The notes under the pieces: model-generated
The model's input: the letters and a program-made list of their open reading frames with translations, nothing else
What the model was told of the DNA's origin: nothing
Databases searched by the model: none
Shown here: positions 37,076 to 45,668 of the stretch, piece by piece
How positions within the stretch are numbered: the stretch's first letter is position 1
How the letters are laid out: each line of letters begins with the position of its first letter
Program-made: the position numbers and the translations under genes
Virus record (IMG/VR): IMGVR_UViG_3300025889_000205
Coordinates: 1 to 45,709 of that record
Origin: a virus
Length of the DNA: 45,709 nt
Reading direction: 5' to 3' (one strand)

Positions 37076-37843
37076 CTAGTCGATCAGCTGCCCGCCGCCC
37101 GTGATGAACTTCATCTGGGCATCTGGCGAGAGGCTCTCGAAGTGCGCCCGCTGCATCGTCTTGCCGTCACCACTGCCCCGCGACCCGTCGAGGCCGCCGC
37201 CACGCTGCCGCTTGTCGGCGAGCAGGTGCTTGGCGTGCTTCCCGATGTGCTTCAGCAGCGCCTCGGCGACCTTGCGGTCCGGGATGCCGCCTTCGCCCAT
37301 GAAGACCGGGCTGCCGTCGTCGTCGCGCGTCACGAGCGACGCCACGATGGAGTCGAACTGGCTGGGCACGCCCGGCGCGAGAGGCTTGAACACGTCTTCC
37401 GCCAACTCCCCCGTGAGGGCGTTGCGGAGTTCGAACCGCAGCTTCTCGGCCTGGACCGCCTCGTACTTGCTGGAGATGTCGGCGAGCTGCTGCTGAAGCG
37501 GCGCCACCTCGTCTTCGCGGATCAGGCTTGCGATGGAGTCGCGCTGCTCGGCGGTCAGCTTGGCGACCGGCTTCAGGTCCTCGTCCACCTCGATGCCGAG
37601 GCGCTGGAACTGCTTCTTGAGCGCGTCCGGCGCGTAGGCCTCCTCGGGGGTGAGATAGCCGCCTTTCGACAGCTTGCCCTCGACGCGGCGCGCGAGTTCG
37701 TTCTCGAACCGGTCGGAGGGGGTGAAGCCTTCGGGGGCGCCGAAGTCGCCGCCATAGAGGCCCGTGCCTTCGGGGAGGGTGAGGGCGTCAGGAGCGACGG
37801 TGACGGCGTTGCCGTCCGGGAGCGTGACAGTGATGTCGGCCAA
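37076..37843 (-). CDS. Scaffolding protein
   Basis: About 255 aa from TTG 37843 (reading MADITVTLPDG); ATG 37900 in the same frame would add 19 basic residues that look like leader, so the start is unsure. Residues about 60-120 are helical (APDALKKQFQRLGIEVDEDL; DSIASLIREDEVAPLQQQLA; DISSKYEAVQAEKLRFELRN) and the C-terminus is basic then amphipathic (DGKTMQRAHFESLSPDAQMK). Coil-rich scaffold directly upstream of the coat gene is the usual order. Confidence 0.75.
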   Translation of the reverse strand: MADITVTLPDGNAVTVAPDALTLPEGTGLYGGDFGAPEGFTPSDRFENELARRVEGKLSKGGYLTPEEAYAPDALKKQFQRLGIEVDEDLKPVAKLTAEQRDSIASLIREDEVAPLQQQLADISSKYEAVQAEKLRFELRNALTGELAEDVFKPLAPGVPSQFDSIVASLVTRDDDGSPVFMGEGGIPDRKVAEALLKHIGKHAKHLLADKRQRGGGLDGSRGSGDGKTMQRAHFESLSPDAQMKFITGGGQLID

Positions 37844-38062
37844 TGTGGGAGGGATCGTTTTACAGCGTCCCGCGCGGTGTCGGGGTGCGCTCTGCGGCAT
37901 GGCTCTCGGTCCGTTTCCCTCCTGCCGGTGGAGGCGCGCGGGTCCGGGCGGCGCGGTGTCGGAGACACAGGGGCAATCACGCGCGGGCGCGCGGGCGCAC
38001 GTAGCCGGGGCGCCGGACATATCCGCACGTCGTACCTTGCCGATGCACAGATCCGCGCACCG

Positions 38063-38248
38063 ATGGACACGCAGGCGCCACCCTTCCCCCTGTTCCGTGC
38101 GGCCCTCGCCGTGTGCCTCGGCGTCCTCATGGCCGGGCTCCTGCTCGGCGTCGTCTGGTGGGCTGCCTCCTCGGCGGCAGACGCGCGCCAGAAGTCGGCC
38201 CCGGTCTACGTGGAGCCTGCCGAGCCCTACGTCGAACCGGCGATGTAG
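38063..38248 (+). CDS. Small membrane protein, 61 aa (plus islet)
   Basis: Residues about 11-35 (RAALAVCLGVLMAGLLLGVV-WWA) form one transmembrane helix; the end is Pro/Glu-rich (YVEPAEPYVEPAM). Start ATG 38063 in the ACCGATG context, 24 bases after a TACCTTG motif. First gene of a plus-strand islet inside the minus late operon. Confidence 0.62.
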   Translation: MDTQAPPFPLFRAALAVCLGVLMAGLLLGVVWWAASSAADARQKSAPVYVEPAEPYVEPAM

Positions 38249-38300
38249 CGAAACCTGTCGGCCCGGCTGCGTAGACTTGTGGACACACCCCCCCGGACCC

Positions 38301-38414
38301 ATGCCTATCCGCCTGCCCTTCTGGCTCCTCTGCATCCTGCGAATCGACGAGGGGCCGGGGCTCGGCTTCCCCTCCGCGAGCGAGAAGCGGGCGCCACGCG
38401 GGCTCCTCTCGTGA
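38301..38414 (+). CDS. Tiny protein, 37 aa (plus islet)
   Basis: MPIRLPFWLLCILRIDEGPG then a short charged tail. The hydrophobic start may insert in the membrane. The stop overlaps the next GTG as GTGA, which is the main support for it being translated. Confidence 0.45.
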   Translation: MPIRLPFWLLCILRIDEGPGLGFPSASEKRAPRGLLS

Positions 38415-38599
38415 GGGAGTCCCGCAACGTGGTCGCCGTTCTCCGCGAGGCCCTTGCCGACCGCCTCCTCTGGTGGGCCTTCCGGGCCTGCCCCGACCCT
38501 GCCGGGCGGGTAGAGATTCGGTCCCTGATGCAGGCGCGCGCCGCGGCCATGCAGGCGGACCTTGACGCCCGCGGCCTCCAGCACCCATCCACCCGTTGA
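38411..38599 (+). CDS. Small helical protein, 62 aa (plus islet)
   Basis: GTG 38411. ESRNVVAVLREALADRLLWW, then VEIRSLMQARAAAMQADLDA: two helices. Not recognised. Confidence 0.55.
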   Translation: MRESRNVVAVLREALADRLLWWAFRACPDPAGRVEIRSLMQARAAAMQADLDARGLQHPSTR

Positions 38600-38600
38600 C

Positions 38601-38819
38601 ATGAGCGCCCTGTTCGTCCTCGCCAACCTCGCCGCATGGGCCACCGTCCCGTGGGCTATCCGGGTGACACGGAGGCAGGAGCGAGACGCACGCCTAGCCC
38701 GTCTCTCTGCACAGGGGCAGGCTCTCTCTGCCGCGCTCCGCACGTTCACCAACGTCGGGATCTCCACAGGCGAACTCCGGTCTTCTACCGCCCGTATCGT
38801 TGGCAATCGCTATGAGTGA
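38601..38819 (+). CDS. Small protein with N-terminal hydrophobic helix, 72 aa (plus islet)
   Basis: MSALFVLANLAAWATVPWAI is a hydrophobic helix followed by a basic stretch (RVTRRQERDARLARL) and a polar tail. A membrane anchor is likely. It overlaps the next gene by eight bases. Confidence 0.58.
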   Translation: MSALFVLANLAAWATVPWAIRVTRRQERDARLARLSAQGQALSAALRTFTNVGISTGELRSSTARIVGNRYE

Positions 38820-39054
38820 GTCCCCCACGCCCTACGCCGCCACGCCCGAGGCGCACACGGACGGAAGCCGCTCACGCGTCCGGTACACTGTCGAGCAAGT
38901 CGAGGCCATCGCCCGCCGCGTCTTTGATGATGGTGTCGGATACGGCCGCATCTTCGGGCGACAGACCCGAGAGGGAGAGGCGCTGACCCCAGACATGGAG
39001 TCGACGCTGGACAAAGATTTCCCGGCCTGCCTCCGCAACGCACTGAACCAATGA
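38812..39054 (+). CDS. Small hypothetical protein, 80 aa (plus islet)
   Basis: The Pro/Thr-rich start is followed by RYTVEQVEAIARRVFDDGVG-YGR, a helical motif of the type found in small phage adaptors ('FxxGxxYG'), then ALTPDMESTLDKDFPACLRN. Not recognised. ATGA overlap with the YopX-like gene. Confidence 0.58.
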   Translation: MSESPTPYAATPEAHTDGSRSRVRYTVEQVEAIARRVFDDGVGYGRIFGRQTREGEALTPDMESTLDKDFPACLRNALNQ

Positions 39055-39440
39055 GACCTGCCACGCCCGAGGCGCCCGCGTTCACGCCTGCCCCGATCCG
39101 CTTTCGGGTGTGGGATGGAGAGAGGATGCACACGCCTCCGCCGATGGAGCCCGGTACCGTCCGGCTTGACATGTCGGTGTACGCGGAAGGCGTCGTGAAC
39201 GGGCCGCCCAGTTGGGTCCCCATGCTCTCCACCGGCCTCCGCGACGCCTACGGGGTGGAGGTGTTCGAGGGGGACTGGATTGAGTTTCCGCTAGCCCGTC
39301 ACGCGGTATCACGTGATCCAGAGACGGGCGGCTTTGCGCTCACCCAACGAGGGGAACGGGGCGAAGTGGTCACCCGCGCGCTTGTCTCTTTGGGGCACGT
39401 CGTCGGCAACGTAGTGGAGGGCATCCGGGAGGCGGCCTAG
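39051..39440 (+). CDS. YopX-like protein, 129 aa (plus islet)
   Basis: IRFRVWDGERMHTPP at the start, LSTGLRDAYGVEVFEGDWIE in the middle and VSLGHVVGNVVEGI at the end match the YopX pattern (FRaWD..M; TGLkD.nG.eiyEGDiv; iGN..E). YopX proteins are common in phages; their role is unknown. Its stop and that of the opposite 79-aa gene share one CTAG. Confidence 0.72.
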   Translation: MRPATPEAPAFTPAPIRFRVWDGERMHTPPPMEPGTVRLDMSVYAEGVVNGPPSWVPMLSTGLRDAYGVEVFEGDWIEFPLARHAVSRDPETGGFALTQRGERGEVVTRALVSLGHVVGNVVEGIREAA

Positions 39441-39676
39441 CGCCCCTCGCGCATGACCGCCCGCACGAAGCGCTCCGACACGAACCGCAGCCCCTCCGCC
39501 TGGAGCGCCTTCGCCGTCTCCCGGATCGCCCCCGGCGTCGTCCACCGGTTCAGGTGGATCGGGTACACCTCCCGGATGCGCTCGGCGGCCCGCTCCCGGT
39601 CGTAGGCGCGCAGCACCTTCTCGCGCCGCCGCGGCGGAAGCGTCGACAGGTCCAGCAGGGTCGGGGTCTCGGCCAT
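39437..39676 (-). CDS. Small helical protein, 79 aa
   Basis: STLPPRRREKVLRAYDRERA and GAIRETAKALQAEGLRFVSE: basic and helical. Late-operon position before the islet. Overlaps the upstream 210-aa gene (ATGA). Not recognised. Confidence 0.6.
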   Translation of the reverse strand: MAETPTLLDLSTLPPRRREKVLRAYDRERAAERIREVYPIHLNRWTTPGAIRETAKALQAEGLRFVSERFVRAVMREGR

Positions 39677-40308
39677 CACGCGGCACCGGGGGCGACCGCG
39701 TCCGACGAGACCACCGCGATCATCAACGAGGCCGACGTCACGCGTACCTCGGCGGCCGAACTGTCCGGCAGGTAGAGCCCCAGGTCGATGCCGTTGACCT
39801 GCATCGTCGCCCCTCCGAACAGCGGGTACGACCGGACCAGACTGGTCGCCCCGTAGTGGACCCGGATGTCGTCCTTGACGATCTCGCCGAGGGAGCCGCC
39901 CACGTGCGCGGCGACACGCACCTCGGGGTCCGACATCGCCAGCGCGTAGGCCCGGCCCGAGACCGGGTTCAGCAGGTCCAGCACGGAGCCGATCCCCGCG
40001 CCGTGCTCGGTGTTCGCGTAGGCGATGGCCTGCGCCGTCGTCGGCACGTCCGCCTCGATCTCGAACGACAGCCGCAGGTGGAACACCCGCCCGTCTGTGT
40101 TGAGCACCTGCGACCTCGCCACGTCGAACACCACCGGCATGGTGTCGTAGCGGCCCGGCTGCTCGAACACCGTCAGCCCGAACGGGATGTTCTGCCGCGT
40201 GGTCGTGAGGGTCAGGCCCGGCCATCCGGGGGCCGTCTTGTAGAAGGCGTGCGGCGTGTCCGGCTCGCCGGGTGTCGCCGTTTCAGGCAGGAGAGGCGTC
40301 AGGGGCAT
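39676..40308 (-). CDS. Virion-associated candidate, 210 aa
   Basis: Beta-rich with few charged runs: GWPGLTLTTTRQNIPFGLTV, DVARSQVLNTDGRVFHLRLS, FEIEADVPTTAQAIAYANTE, HVGGSLGEIVKDDIRVHYGA. No family recognised; the composition and position between the decoration-like and scaffold genes suggest a structural component of head or vertex. Confidence 0.62.
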   Translation of the reverse strand: MPLTPLLPETATPGEPDTPHAFYKTAPGWPGLTLTTTRQNIPFGLTVFEQPGRYDTMPVVFDVARSQVLNTDGRVFHLRLSFEIEADVPTTAQAIAYANTEHGAGIGSVLDLLNPVSGRAYALAMSDPEVRVAAHVGGSLGEIVKDDIRVHYGATSLVRSYPLFGGATMQVNGIDLGLYLPDSSAAEVRVTSASLMIAVVSSDAVAPGAA

Positions 40309-40310
40309 GG

Positions 40311-40706
40311 CTACGCGGCGTAGAGGGTGAAGGGGTCGCCCTCGGTGCCCGACAGGTAGACGGCGCCCGTGGGGGCGACGAGCGGCTCCCAGTTGCCGCC
40401 CGCGGGCAGGGTGAGCGCCCCGGCGTCGGTGGCGCCGACACGGACGGACATCGGGTTGGAGCCGGGGTTGTGGACGATGAGGTACCGCCGGTCGGGGTCA
40501 GCAGGCAGGGCCTCCACCGGCTGCGAGCCGGACGCGGGGAGCGTGCCCGAGGCGTCGGCGTAGGACGCACCGGGGTGCCCGGCCGCGATCAGTTGCGCGA
40601 TGCCGCGCAGCAGGTCCGCCGGGACGCCGGGGTCCAGCGTCGGGTCGGTGTCGCCCGCTACGGCCGTGAAGGGGTTGGCGGCGAGGTAGTCGCGGAGAGT
40701 GGACAT
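40311..40706 (-). CDS. Head decoration/fibre-like protein, 131 aa
   Basis: The N-terminal helix (LRDYLAANPFTAVAGDTDP) and a C-terminal DRRYLIVHNPGSNPMSVRVG, then TGAVYLSGTEGDPFTLYAA beta domain. The RYLIVHNPGSNPMSVRVG type of segment occurs in small phage virion proteins on heads or fibres. Not proven. Confidence 0.6.
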   Translation of the reverse strand: MSTLRDYLAANPFTAVAGDTDPTLDPGVPADLLRGIAQLIAAGHPGASYADASGTLPASGSQPVEALPADPDRRYLIVHNPGSNPMSVRVGATDAGALTLPAGGNWEPLVAPTGAVYLSGTEGDPFTLYAA

Positions 40707-40715
40707 CGGGATGGG

Positions 40716-41717
40716 CTAGGAGAGGTCGGCGACAAGGATGCTTCGGCACCTTGCATGGTAGCCGGGTGGGCCGACGACGGGCGGGATGGTGCCCCCGTTC
40801 GTGCTGAGGAGGTTGCGGATCACGGGCACCTGGTCGTCCGCCCACCACCGGTCCGCCTCGATGACGGCCTCGGCGGTGGGCGCCGCGAGCACGGCGTCAC
40901 GCCACGCCCGCAGGTCCTCCAGCGTGATCTTCTTGCCGTCGAGGTAGGTGCAGACCTTGGTGGTTCGCGCGTCGCGCGTCGCGTCGATCTTGCCGCCGAG
41001 CCCCGCCGCCTCCAGCGCGGCGACGCGCCCGAGGGAGCCGGACCGGTTCGCCGCCGCCGTCGCCACGAGGCGCCAGTAGTTGACGCCGCGGTCGTACTCG
41101 GCGCCGAGGGCGTCGCGGAGGCGCCGCGCCTGCTCGCGCGTGCCCCCGGCGAACAGCACGCCCCGGTCCATCGCCTCGCGGCCGACGATCCCGGCGATGC
41201 GCGGGTCCACGATGCGCTCCCCGTAGCGCGTCACCCAGTAGGTGTTGTGGCGCGCGATCCATGCCGCGGTCCGCCGATCCGGGCCGCCGAGCGCGACGGG
41301 TCCCGAGGGGCGCCCCGCGCCGAGCTGCACGCCGACCCGTGCGCCTGCCGCGGCGACCTCCCGCTGCACCTCGGTGCCCGCGGCGGTGTAGGCCAGCACG
41401 GCGTACCGCAGGAAGCCGGGCAGGGCGCGCGCCACGAAGCCTCCCGAGATCGTCGCCACGACGACGGCCGCGGCGTCGGAGAGGCGGGCGGCCTCGGCGG
41501 GCGTGACAACGCCGTCCCCGTCGCCGTCGAGCGTCAGCGTGGCGAGGTCGGCGAGGACGGGACGCAGGGAGGCGTCCCACGCGCGGAGGAAGACCGCGAG
41601 GAGGTCCGCGATGACCGACGCCTCGGCGTAGCCGCTGCCGCCCTGCATCGCGGCGGCCTCGGCGTAGGCCTCGGCGATCAGGGCCTCAACCTCGGATTCT
41701 GTGGGGAGGTCGTACAC
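40716..41717 (-). CDS. MuF-like minor head protein with EF-hand loop
   Basis: 333 aa from GTG 41717. Helical N-terminus (TESEVEALIAEAYAEAAAM). Residues about 63-76 hold LDGDGDGVVTPAEA, a canonical calcium-binding loop (D-x-D-x-D-G-x-V-x3-E). The C-terminal part (ATRDARTTKVCTYLDGKKIT, then PPGYHARCRSILVADLS) is the MuF/SPP1 gp7 head-morphogenesis domain with its Cys/His. Follows the portal, as usual for MuF. Confidence 0.75.
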   Translation of the reverse strand: MYDLPTESEVEALIAEAYAEAAAMQGGSGYAEASVIADLLAVFLRAWDASLRPVLADLATLTLDGDGDGVVTPAEAARLSDAAAVVVATISGGFVARALPGFLRYAVLAYTAAGTEVQREVAAAGARVGVQLGAGRPSGPVALGGPDRRTAAWIARHNTYWVTRYGERIVDPRIAGIVGREAMDRGVLFAGGTREQARRLRDALGAEYDRGVNYWRLVATAAANRSGSLGRVAALEAAGLGGKIDATRDARTTKVCTYLDGKKITLEDLRAWRDAVLAAPTAEAVIEADRWWADDQVPVIRNLLSTNGGTIPPVVGPPGYHARCRSILVADLS

Positions 41718-41720
41718 GGG

Positions 41721-41921
41721 CTAAGGCTGGATGGTGCGGTCCACCATGCCGTTGGGCCGGTGGACGTAGACCGTGCGGCCGTCGGCTGTCGCCGTCGCGT
41801 GCTCCACCGCCGCGTCCTGCGTGGCGAACACCCGCAGCGCGCGGGACGAGGCGCGGCGGCGCACCGCCCACCCCTTCGGGTGGGTCACCACGTGGAGGGT
41901 GTCGGCTCCGATCTCAGTCAT
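41721..41921 (-). CDS. DUF2188-type protein, 66 aa
   Basis: LHVVTHPKGWAVRRRASSRA, FATQDAAVEHATATADGRTV and YVHRPNGMVDR match the DUF2188 pattern (hVvph..GWaV...a.r....T...Ai..A......vvH...G.i). Function unknown. Wedged between portal and MuF genes. Confidence 0.75.
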   Translation of the reverse strand: MTEIGADTLHVVTHPKGWAVRRRASSRALRVFATQDAAVEHATATADGRTVYVHRPNGMVDRTIQP

Positions 41922-41925
41922 GGCT

Positions 41926-43512
41926 CTAGAGGGTGGGGGGACCGGCCTCGGCCGGGGCGAACTCGTTCGGGGGCTCGGTGCCCGACGGCACCCGGTCCGG
42001 GCGGATCGCCCGCGTGAGGTCCATCTGCGCGACCTCGGCGGCGACCTCGTCCGGGTCGATGGAGAGGCCGTAGGCACTCGCAAAGCGCGCCGCCGCCTCG
42101 CGGCGCCCCCGCGGACCGACGGGGACGGGGGCGGAGCCGAACACGTCGCCCGCGAGGGCGGTCGCCCGCTCCGCCTCGTCGACAGCCACGAACTCTTTCG
42201 ACCGCGTCACCGAGGCCGCGCCCCAGGCGTCGGACCGGTCGGGGGCCTCGGCCTGCGAGAGCAGCCGGAGCGTCCGGTTCTCGGCCTCGTCCATGCGGTC
42301 GGAGACGAGCGCGAGGATGGCCCCGGTGCCGCTCCGCTGCTCGGCGCGCACCTGCGTAGCGGTCAACTGCCGGGCCTGGTCGCCGAACGCCTGATAGGCC
42401 TCCATGAGGAACCGCTCGCGCTTGCCCTTGCCCCGGTCGCGGGCCTCGCGCGCCGCGCTCATGTCGGGCGCCACGTAGGCCACGTCCTCGTTCGTGCCGA
42501 TGACGTGGAGCGAGGAGCCGTCGACGACCTGCTGCACGAACCGGTGCACGGTGCCACCCGTGCCCGCGTTGGATGCCGTCTCGGGCGCGTCGCTCTTGTG
42601 GATCAGGCGGGCGACGGTCGAGGTCAGCGTCGCCACGTCGCCGCGCGCCTCCATGCCGAGGGCGGCCATCGCCTTACGCGCGAGCACGTAGGCCACGTAG
42701 TACCGCAGGTTGAGGTCCACCGGGAAGATCGGCAGGCACGGCGTGTTGCCGTCCGCGTCGCTGAAGTAGGCGTAGGTGCCGCTGTCCACCATCGCGGCGT
42801 CGCCATCGCCCTTCTCCCACTTCTCCCAGCCGCCGAGCTTGTAGACGTGGCGTACCTGGATCTCGGTGTCGCCCTCTTGGCGGGTCCGTGCGACGTGCGC
42901 CTCGACGAGGAGCCCGTTGACCTCCTTCCAGTAGGGCACCTCCATCGGCGTCAGCTTGTAGACGCAGGAGGCGCGCTCCACGGTCTCCGTGCCGTCGCCG
43001 ATGGTCGGAACCTCGACCTTGTCGAGCCCCTTGACGGCGAACCAGAGGCGCTGGTACAACAGCAGGTCGGTCGCCGAGGCGATCCACAGGGCGCCCCAGT
43101 CGGTGCCCTGTCCGTCGGCGTCGCGGAGGAGGCGGTGCGCCGGGCTGCCCTCCTGCTCCGGGTCCCCGAGCGGCCCGTCGCCCCCCTCGGGCGCCCAGGC
43201 GCGCGCCGCATCGGGCTCCACCGCCGCGATCTGCCCTGCCAGCGAGCCGAGGGCGTACGGGAACAGCCCGTCCGGGTCGATGGTGGCGAGCATGTGCCGG
43301 TAGCGCTCGATGGCCTCGCCGAGGGGGACGCGCGGGATGTACTGCGCCGCGCGGGCGATGTCCACGGAGGCGACGGTGCCCGCCGTCTTGGCCGTGCCGC
43401 CCGCGACCGACGGCACGGTCAGGTAGTCGGCAGCGTAGGCGCCCTCGGTGTAGCGCCACTCGGGGAGGCGCTTGGTGTAGAGCGGGTGGACGAGGTCGAA
43501 AGGGTCGGTCAT
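41926..43512 (-). CDS. Portal protein
   Basis: 528 aa from ATG 43512. IPRVPLGEAIERYRHMLATI in the N-terminal clip/wing area, DLNLRYYVAYVLARKAMAAL helix, TLTSTVARLIHKSDA and the C-terminal LMEAYQAFGDQARQLTATQV, SGTGAILALVSDRMDEAENR are typical of DUF4055/SPP1-type portals. Lies one base from terminase. Forms the twelve-fold vertex through which DNA is packaged. Confidence 0.8.
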   Translation of the reverse strand: MTDPFDLVHPLYTKRLPEWRYTEGAYAADYLTVPSVAGGTAKTAGTVASVDIARAAQYIPRVPLGEAIERYRHMLATIDPDGLFPYALGSLAGQIAAVEPDAARAWAPEGGDGPLGDPEQEGSPAHRLLRDADGQGTDWGALWIASATDLLLYQRLWFAVKGLDKVEVPTIGDGTETVERASCVYKLTPMEVPYWKEVNGLLVEAHVARTRQEGDTEIQVRHVYKLGGWEKWEKGDGDAAMVDSGTYAYFSDADGNTPCLPIFPVDLNLRYYVAYVLARKAMAALGMEARGDVATLTSTVARLIHKSDAPETASNAGTGGTVHRFVQQVVDGSSLHVIGTNEDVAYVAPDMSAAREARDRGKGKRERFLMEAYQAFGDQARQLTATQVRAEQRSGTGAILALVSDRMDEAENRTLRLLSQAEAPDRSDAWGAASVTRSKEFVAVDEAERATALAGDVFGSAPVPVGPRGRREAAARFASAYGLSIDPDEVAAEVAQMDLTRAIRPDRVPSGTEPPNEFAPAEAGPPTL

Positions 43513-43514
43513 GG

Positions 43515-45035
43515 TCAGATGGGCAGGGCGTAGCCTGCGGAGGGGTTGGCGGACTTGACGAGCCCGAGAGCAAAGGCCGCCCACACGAGCCAGTCCACGC
43601 GGTTCGGGCTCTCGCTCCCGTCGGTGGCGTCCCACGTCGTCTGCTCGTCTTCGAGGTCGGGTAGGTCGCCGACGTGGTGAAACACGTGCTCCTCGTAGAG
43701 CTGCACGACGGGCTCGGCACGGGCACGCTTGGCCTTGCTGGCGTGCACATCCCGAAACGGGACGGCCGCGGACGGGCGGAGCCCTTCGGCATGCATGGCC
43801 TTGGCGGCGGCCTCCACGACGAACTTCACCATCTCGCCGCCTTGGTTCGTCTCGGCGACGATCTCGCCACGGCACCCGTGCTCGGACACCATGCGGTCAA
43901 GCAGGGCGACGGCGCGCCGCCCCCACTGGCCCGGCGTGTAGGTGCCCGTCTCGTCGGCGAGGGCGTACCCGTGCCCGTCCGCCGTCCGCCCCGCCGCACC
44001 AATGCCTGTGTCGTCGGAAGACGCCTTGGACGTGGTCGCCGGGTCGATGGAGACGACCACCTTGGTCAGAGGCGGAGCGACGGGGACGCGCGTTTCGTTG
44101 AGGAGCCCCGTGGTCCATAGGGCACCCTCCACGTCCTTCACGTTGTTCTGCTTCTCCCGGTCGAAGGCCCGCCACCCGAACGCCTTGATCTCGCGCTGGC
44201 AGACGGCGAGCGAGCAGCCGACCCAGGTGGCTACGCCGGAGACGATCTGCTTGAAGCGACGGCCCGTGTCCGGGTCGGACGCGTCTTCGGTCACGAGGTC
44301 CCGGACGGCCTTGACCGGGCCGCGCACGTGGGCGTCGGCGAGGAAGTCGGCCCGCCGGTCCGCGATCCGGGAGAAGATGCCGTTCGGCTGGACGAGGTTC
44401 TGTACACCCCAGATGGCGCAGTCGTCGGACCCCGCGGGCAGGATGCTCTCTGTCAGCGTCTCGGTCTTCTTCTTTGTCGCGGCCTTGGTGTCGTGGCGAC
44501 TGTCGATGTCGTCGAAGATGATGAGGTCCGGCCGGAAGTCTTCCAGCTTGACACCTCGCACGGCCGTGTCCATGCCGAGCCCGACGATGGAGAAGCCGGA
44601 CGCCGTGCGGACCATGTTCTTGGACCACCCGCGCGAGTGCCCGTAGGCGTTCTCAAGGCGCTGCCCGATGGGGCCACCGATCTTCTCCAGGATCGCCTGC
44701 ACGTTCTGGACGTGCTTGTCGGCGGCGTCCTGCGTCTCGCACACGTAGAGGCAGAAGGTCCGGCGCCCGGTCTCGCCGAGGTAGGCCGCGCCGTGCTCGG
44801 CGAACGTAGACTTGCCGTGACCGCGGGGCCAGATGTCGATGCCCGGCCGCGGGCGCGTGTCGGGCGCGATGCCCTGTAGCCAGTCGCCCGCCTCCTCGTG
44901 ATGGGGGGCGAAGGCGTTGAGGGTCGGGGTGACCCGGCGGAACCACGGTTGCCACGCGTCAGGCAGAGCGCTCCCCGGCGACGGGCGCGCGAACGCCGGG
45001 CGCTGGAAGCGGATGACGGGGCGCGCGATGGTCAT
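43515..45035 (-). CDS. terL: Terminase large subunit
   Basis: 506 aa. Walker A is WPRGHGKST (about 69-77); Walker B is DLIIFDDID (about 169-177); the ATPase coupling region follows. The nuclease domain has VVSIDPATT (first Asp), EIVAETNQGG (second acidic residue) and NRVDWLVWAAFALG (last Asp). All catalytic positions look intact. ATGA overlap with TerS. Translocates and cuts DNA at the portal. Confidence 0.92.
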   Translation of the reverse strand: MTIARPVIRFQRPAFARPSPGSALPDAWQPWFRRVTPTLNAFAPHHEEAGDWLQGIAPDTRPRPGIDIWPRGHGKSTFAEHGAAYLGETGRRTFCLYVCETQDAADKHVQNVQAILEKIGGPIGQRLENAYGHSRGWSKNMVRTASGFSIVGLGMDTAVRGVKLEDFRPDLIIFDDIDSRHDTKAATKKKTETLTESILPAGSDDCAIWGVQNLVQPNGIFSRIADRRADFLADAHVRGPVKAVRDLVTEDASDPDTGRRFKQIVSGVATWVGCSLAVCQREIKAFGWRAFDREKQNNVKDVEGALWTTGLLNETRVPVAPPLTKVVVSIDPATTSKASSDDTGIGAAGRTADGHGYALADETGTYTPGQWGRRAVALLDRMVSEHGCRGEIVAETNQGGEMVKFVVEAAAKAMHAEGLRPSAAVPFRDVHASKAKRARAEPVVQLYEEHVFHHVGDLPDLEDEQTTWDATDGSESPNRVDWLVWAAFALGLVKSANPSAGYALPI

Positions 45036-45403
45036 TCTGCCTGCCCGAAGGCTTCCAGCAGGCGGACGGCCTTGTCGGTCATGACGCCGTGCAGGACCGC
45101 CACGTCGGCGGCCTTCTGGCCCTTGAGCCAGTCGGGGTCAGCGAACACCTCCGCCTGCGCGGAGAGGGCCGCGAGGTTCTTGTCGAGGTAGTCGGTCAGG
45201 CGGGCGCCGATGTCGGGGGCGTCTGTTTTGGGTCCAGTTGAGGCGGACCCCCTGACCTCCTCGTGCGCTTTGCGCTTCCAGTTGGAGACGGTGCCCTTGG
45301 GGATGTCGTAGTCCTTCGCCACGCTGGAGACGGACTGCCCGGCCAGGAGTGCGGCCATGACGGCACCCTTGGTCTCGTCGGAGTAGGAGGACTGTGTCGG
45401 CAT
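45032..45403 (-). CDS. terS: Terminase small subunit
   Basis: 123 aa from ATG 45403. YSDETKGAVMAALLAGQSVS and SVAKDYDIPKGTVSNWKRKA make the helix-turn-helix that recognises the packaging site; the remaining helices (DIGARLTDYLDKNLAALSAQ; AVLHGVMTDKAVRLLEAFGQ) form the oligomerisation part. Directly upstream of TerL. Confidence 0.82.
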   Translation of the reverse strand: MPTQSSYSDETKGAVMAALLAGQSVSSVAKDYDIPKGTVSNWKRKAHEEVRGSASTGPKTDAPDIGARLTDYLDKNLAALSAQAEVFADPDWLKGQKAADVAVLHGVMTDKAVRLLEAFGQAE

Positions 45404-45407
45404 GGGT

Positions 45408-45668
45408 CTAGCGTGTGGAGTCGGCGGCGGCGAAGCGGGCGCGGGCGGTGCGGCGCTCCTCGGCGGTGGCGAGGGCGCGGCGGAGGGACCGGGCCTCGGT
45501 GCCCAGGCGGGCGACCTCGGCGCGGAGGTGGGCGGCCTCTCCCTCACAGGTGGCGAAGGCGAGGCGGACGGCCGGGTGTGCGGAGACCGGGTGCGCGGCC
45601 TCCCATGTGGGGCGGTCCTGTGCCGAGAGGGGCAGGCAGAGGGTGAGAGCGAGGAGGAGGGGGCGCAT
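45408..45668 (-). CDS. Exported coiled-coil protein, 86 aa
   Basis: MRPLLLALTLCLPLSAQ is a cleavable signal peptide (cut near Ala16-Gln17). The mature part has one Cys, then a charged coil (EGEAAHLRAEVARLGTEARS, RRALATAEERRTARARF). Small periplasmic coils next to lysis genes can be spanin-like, but there is no lipobox and no second frame inside it. Four bases upstream of TerS. The gene crosses the circle junction of the window. Confidence 0.7.
   Translation of the reverse strand: MRPLLLALTLCLPLSAQDRPTWEAAHPVSAHPAVRLAFATCEGEAAHLRAEVARLGTEARSLRRALATAEERRTARARFAAADSTR

Noticed and set aside
40272-43533. Long plus frames opposite the MuF and portal genes
   Set aside because: Same mirror effect of high GC3; no recognisable motifs and no start context.
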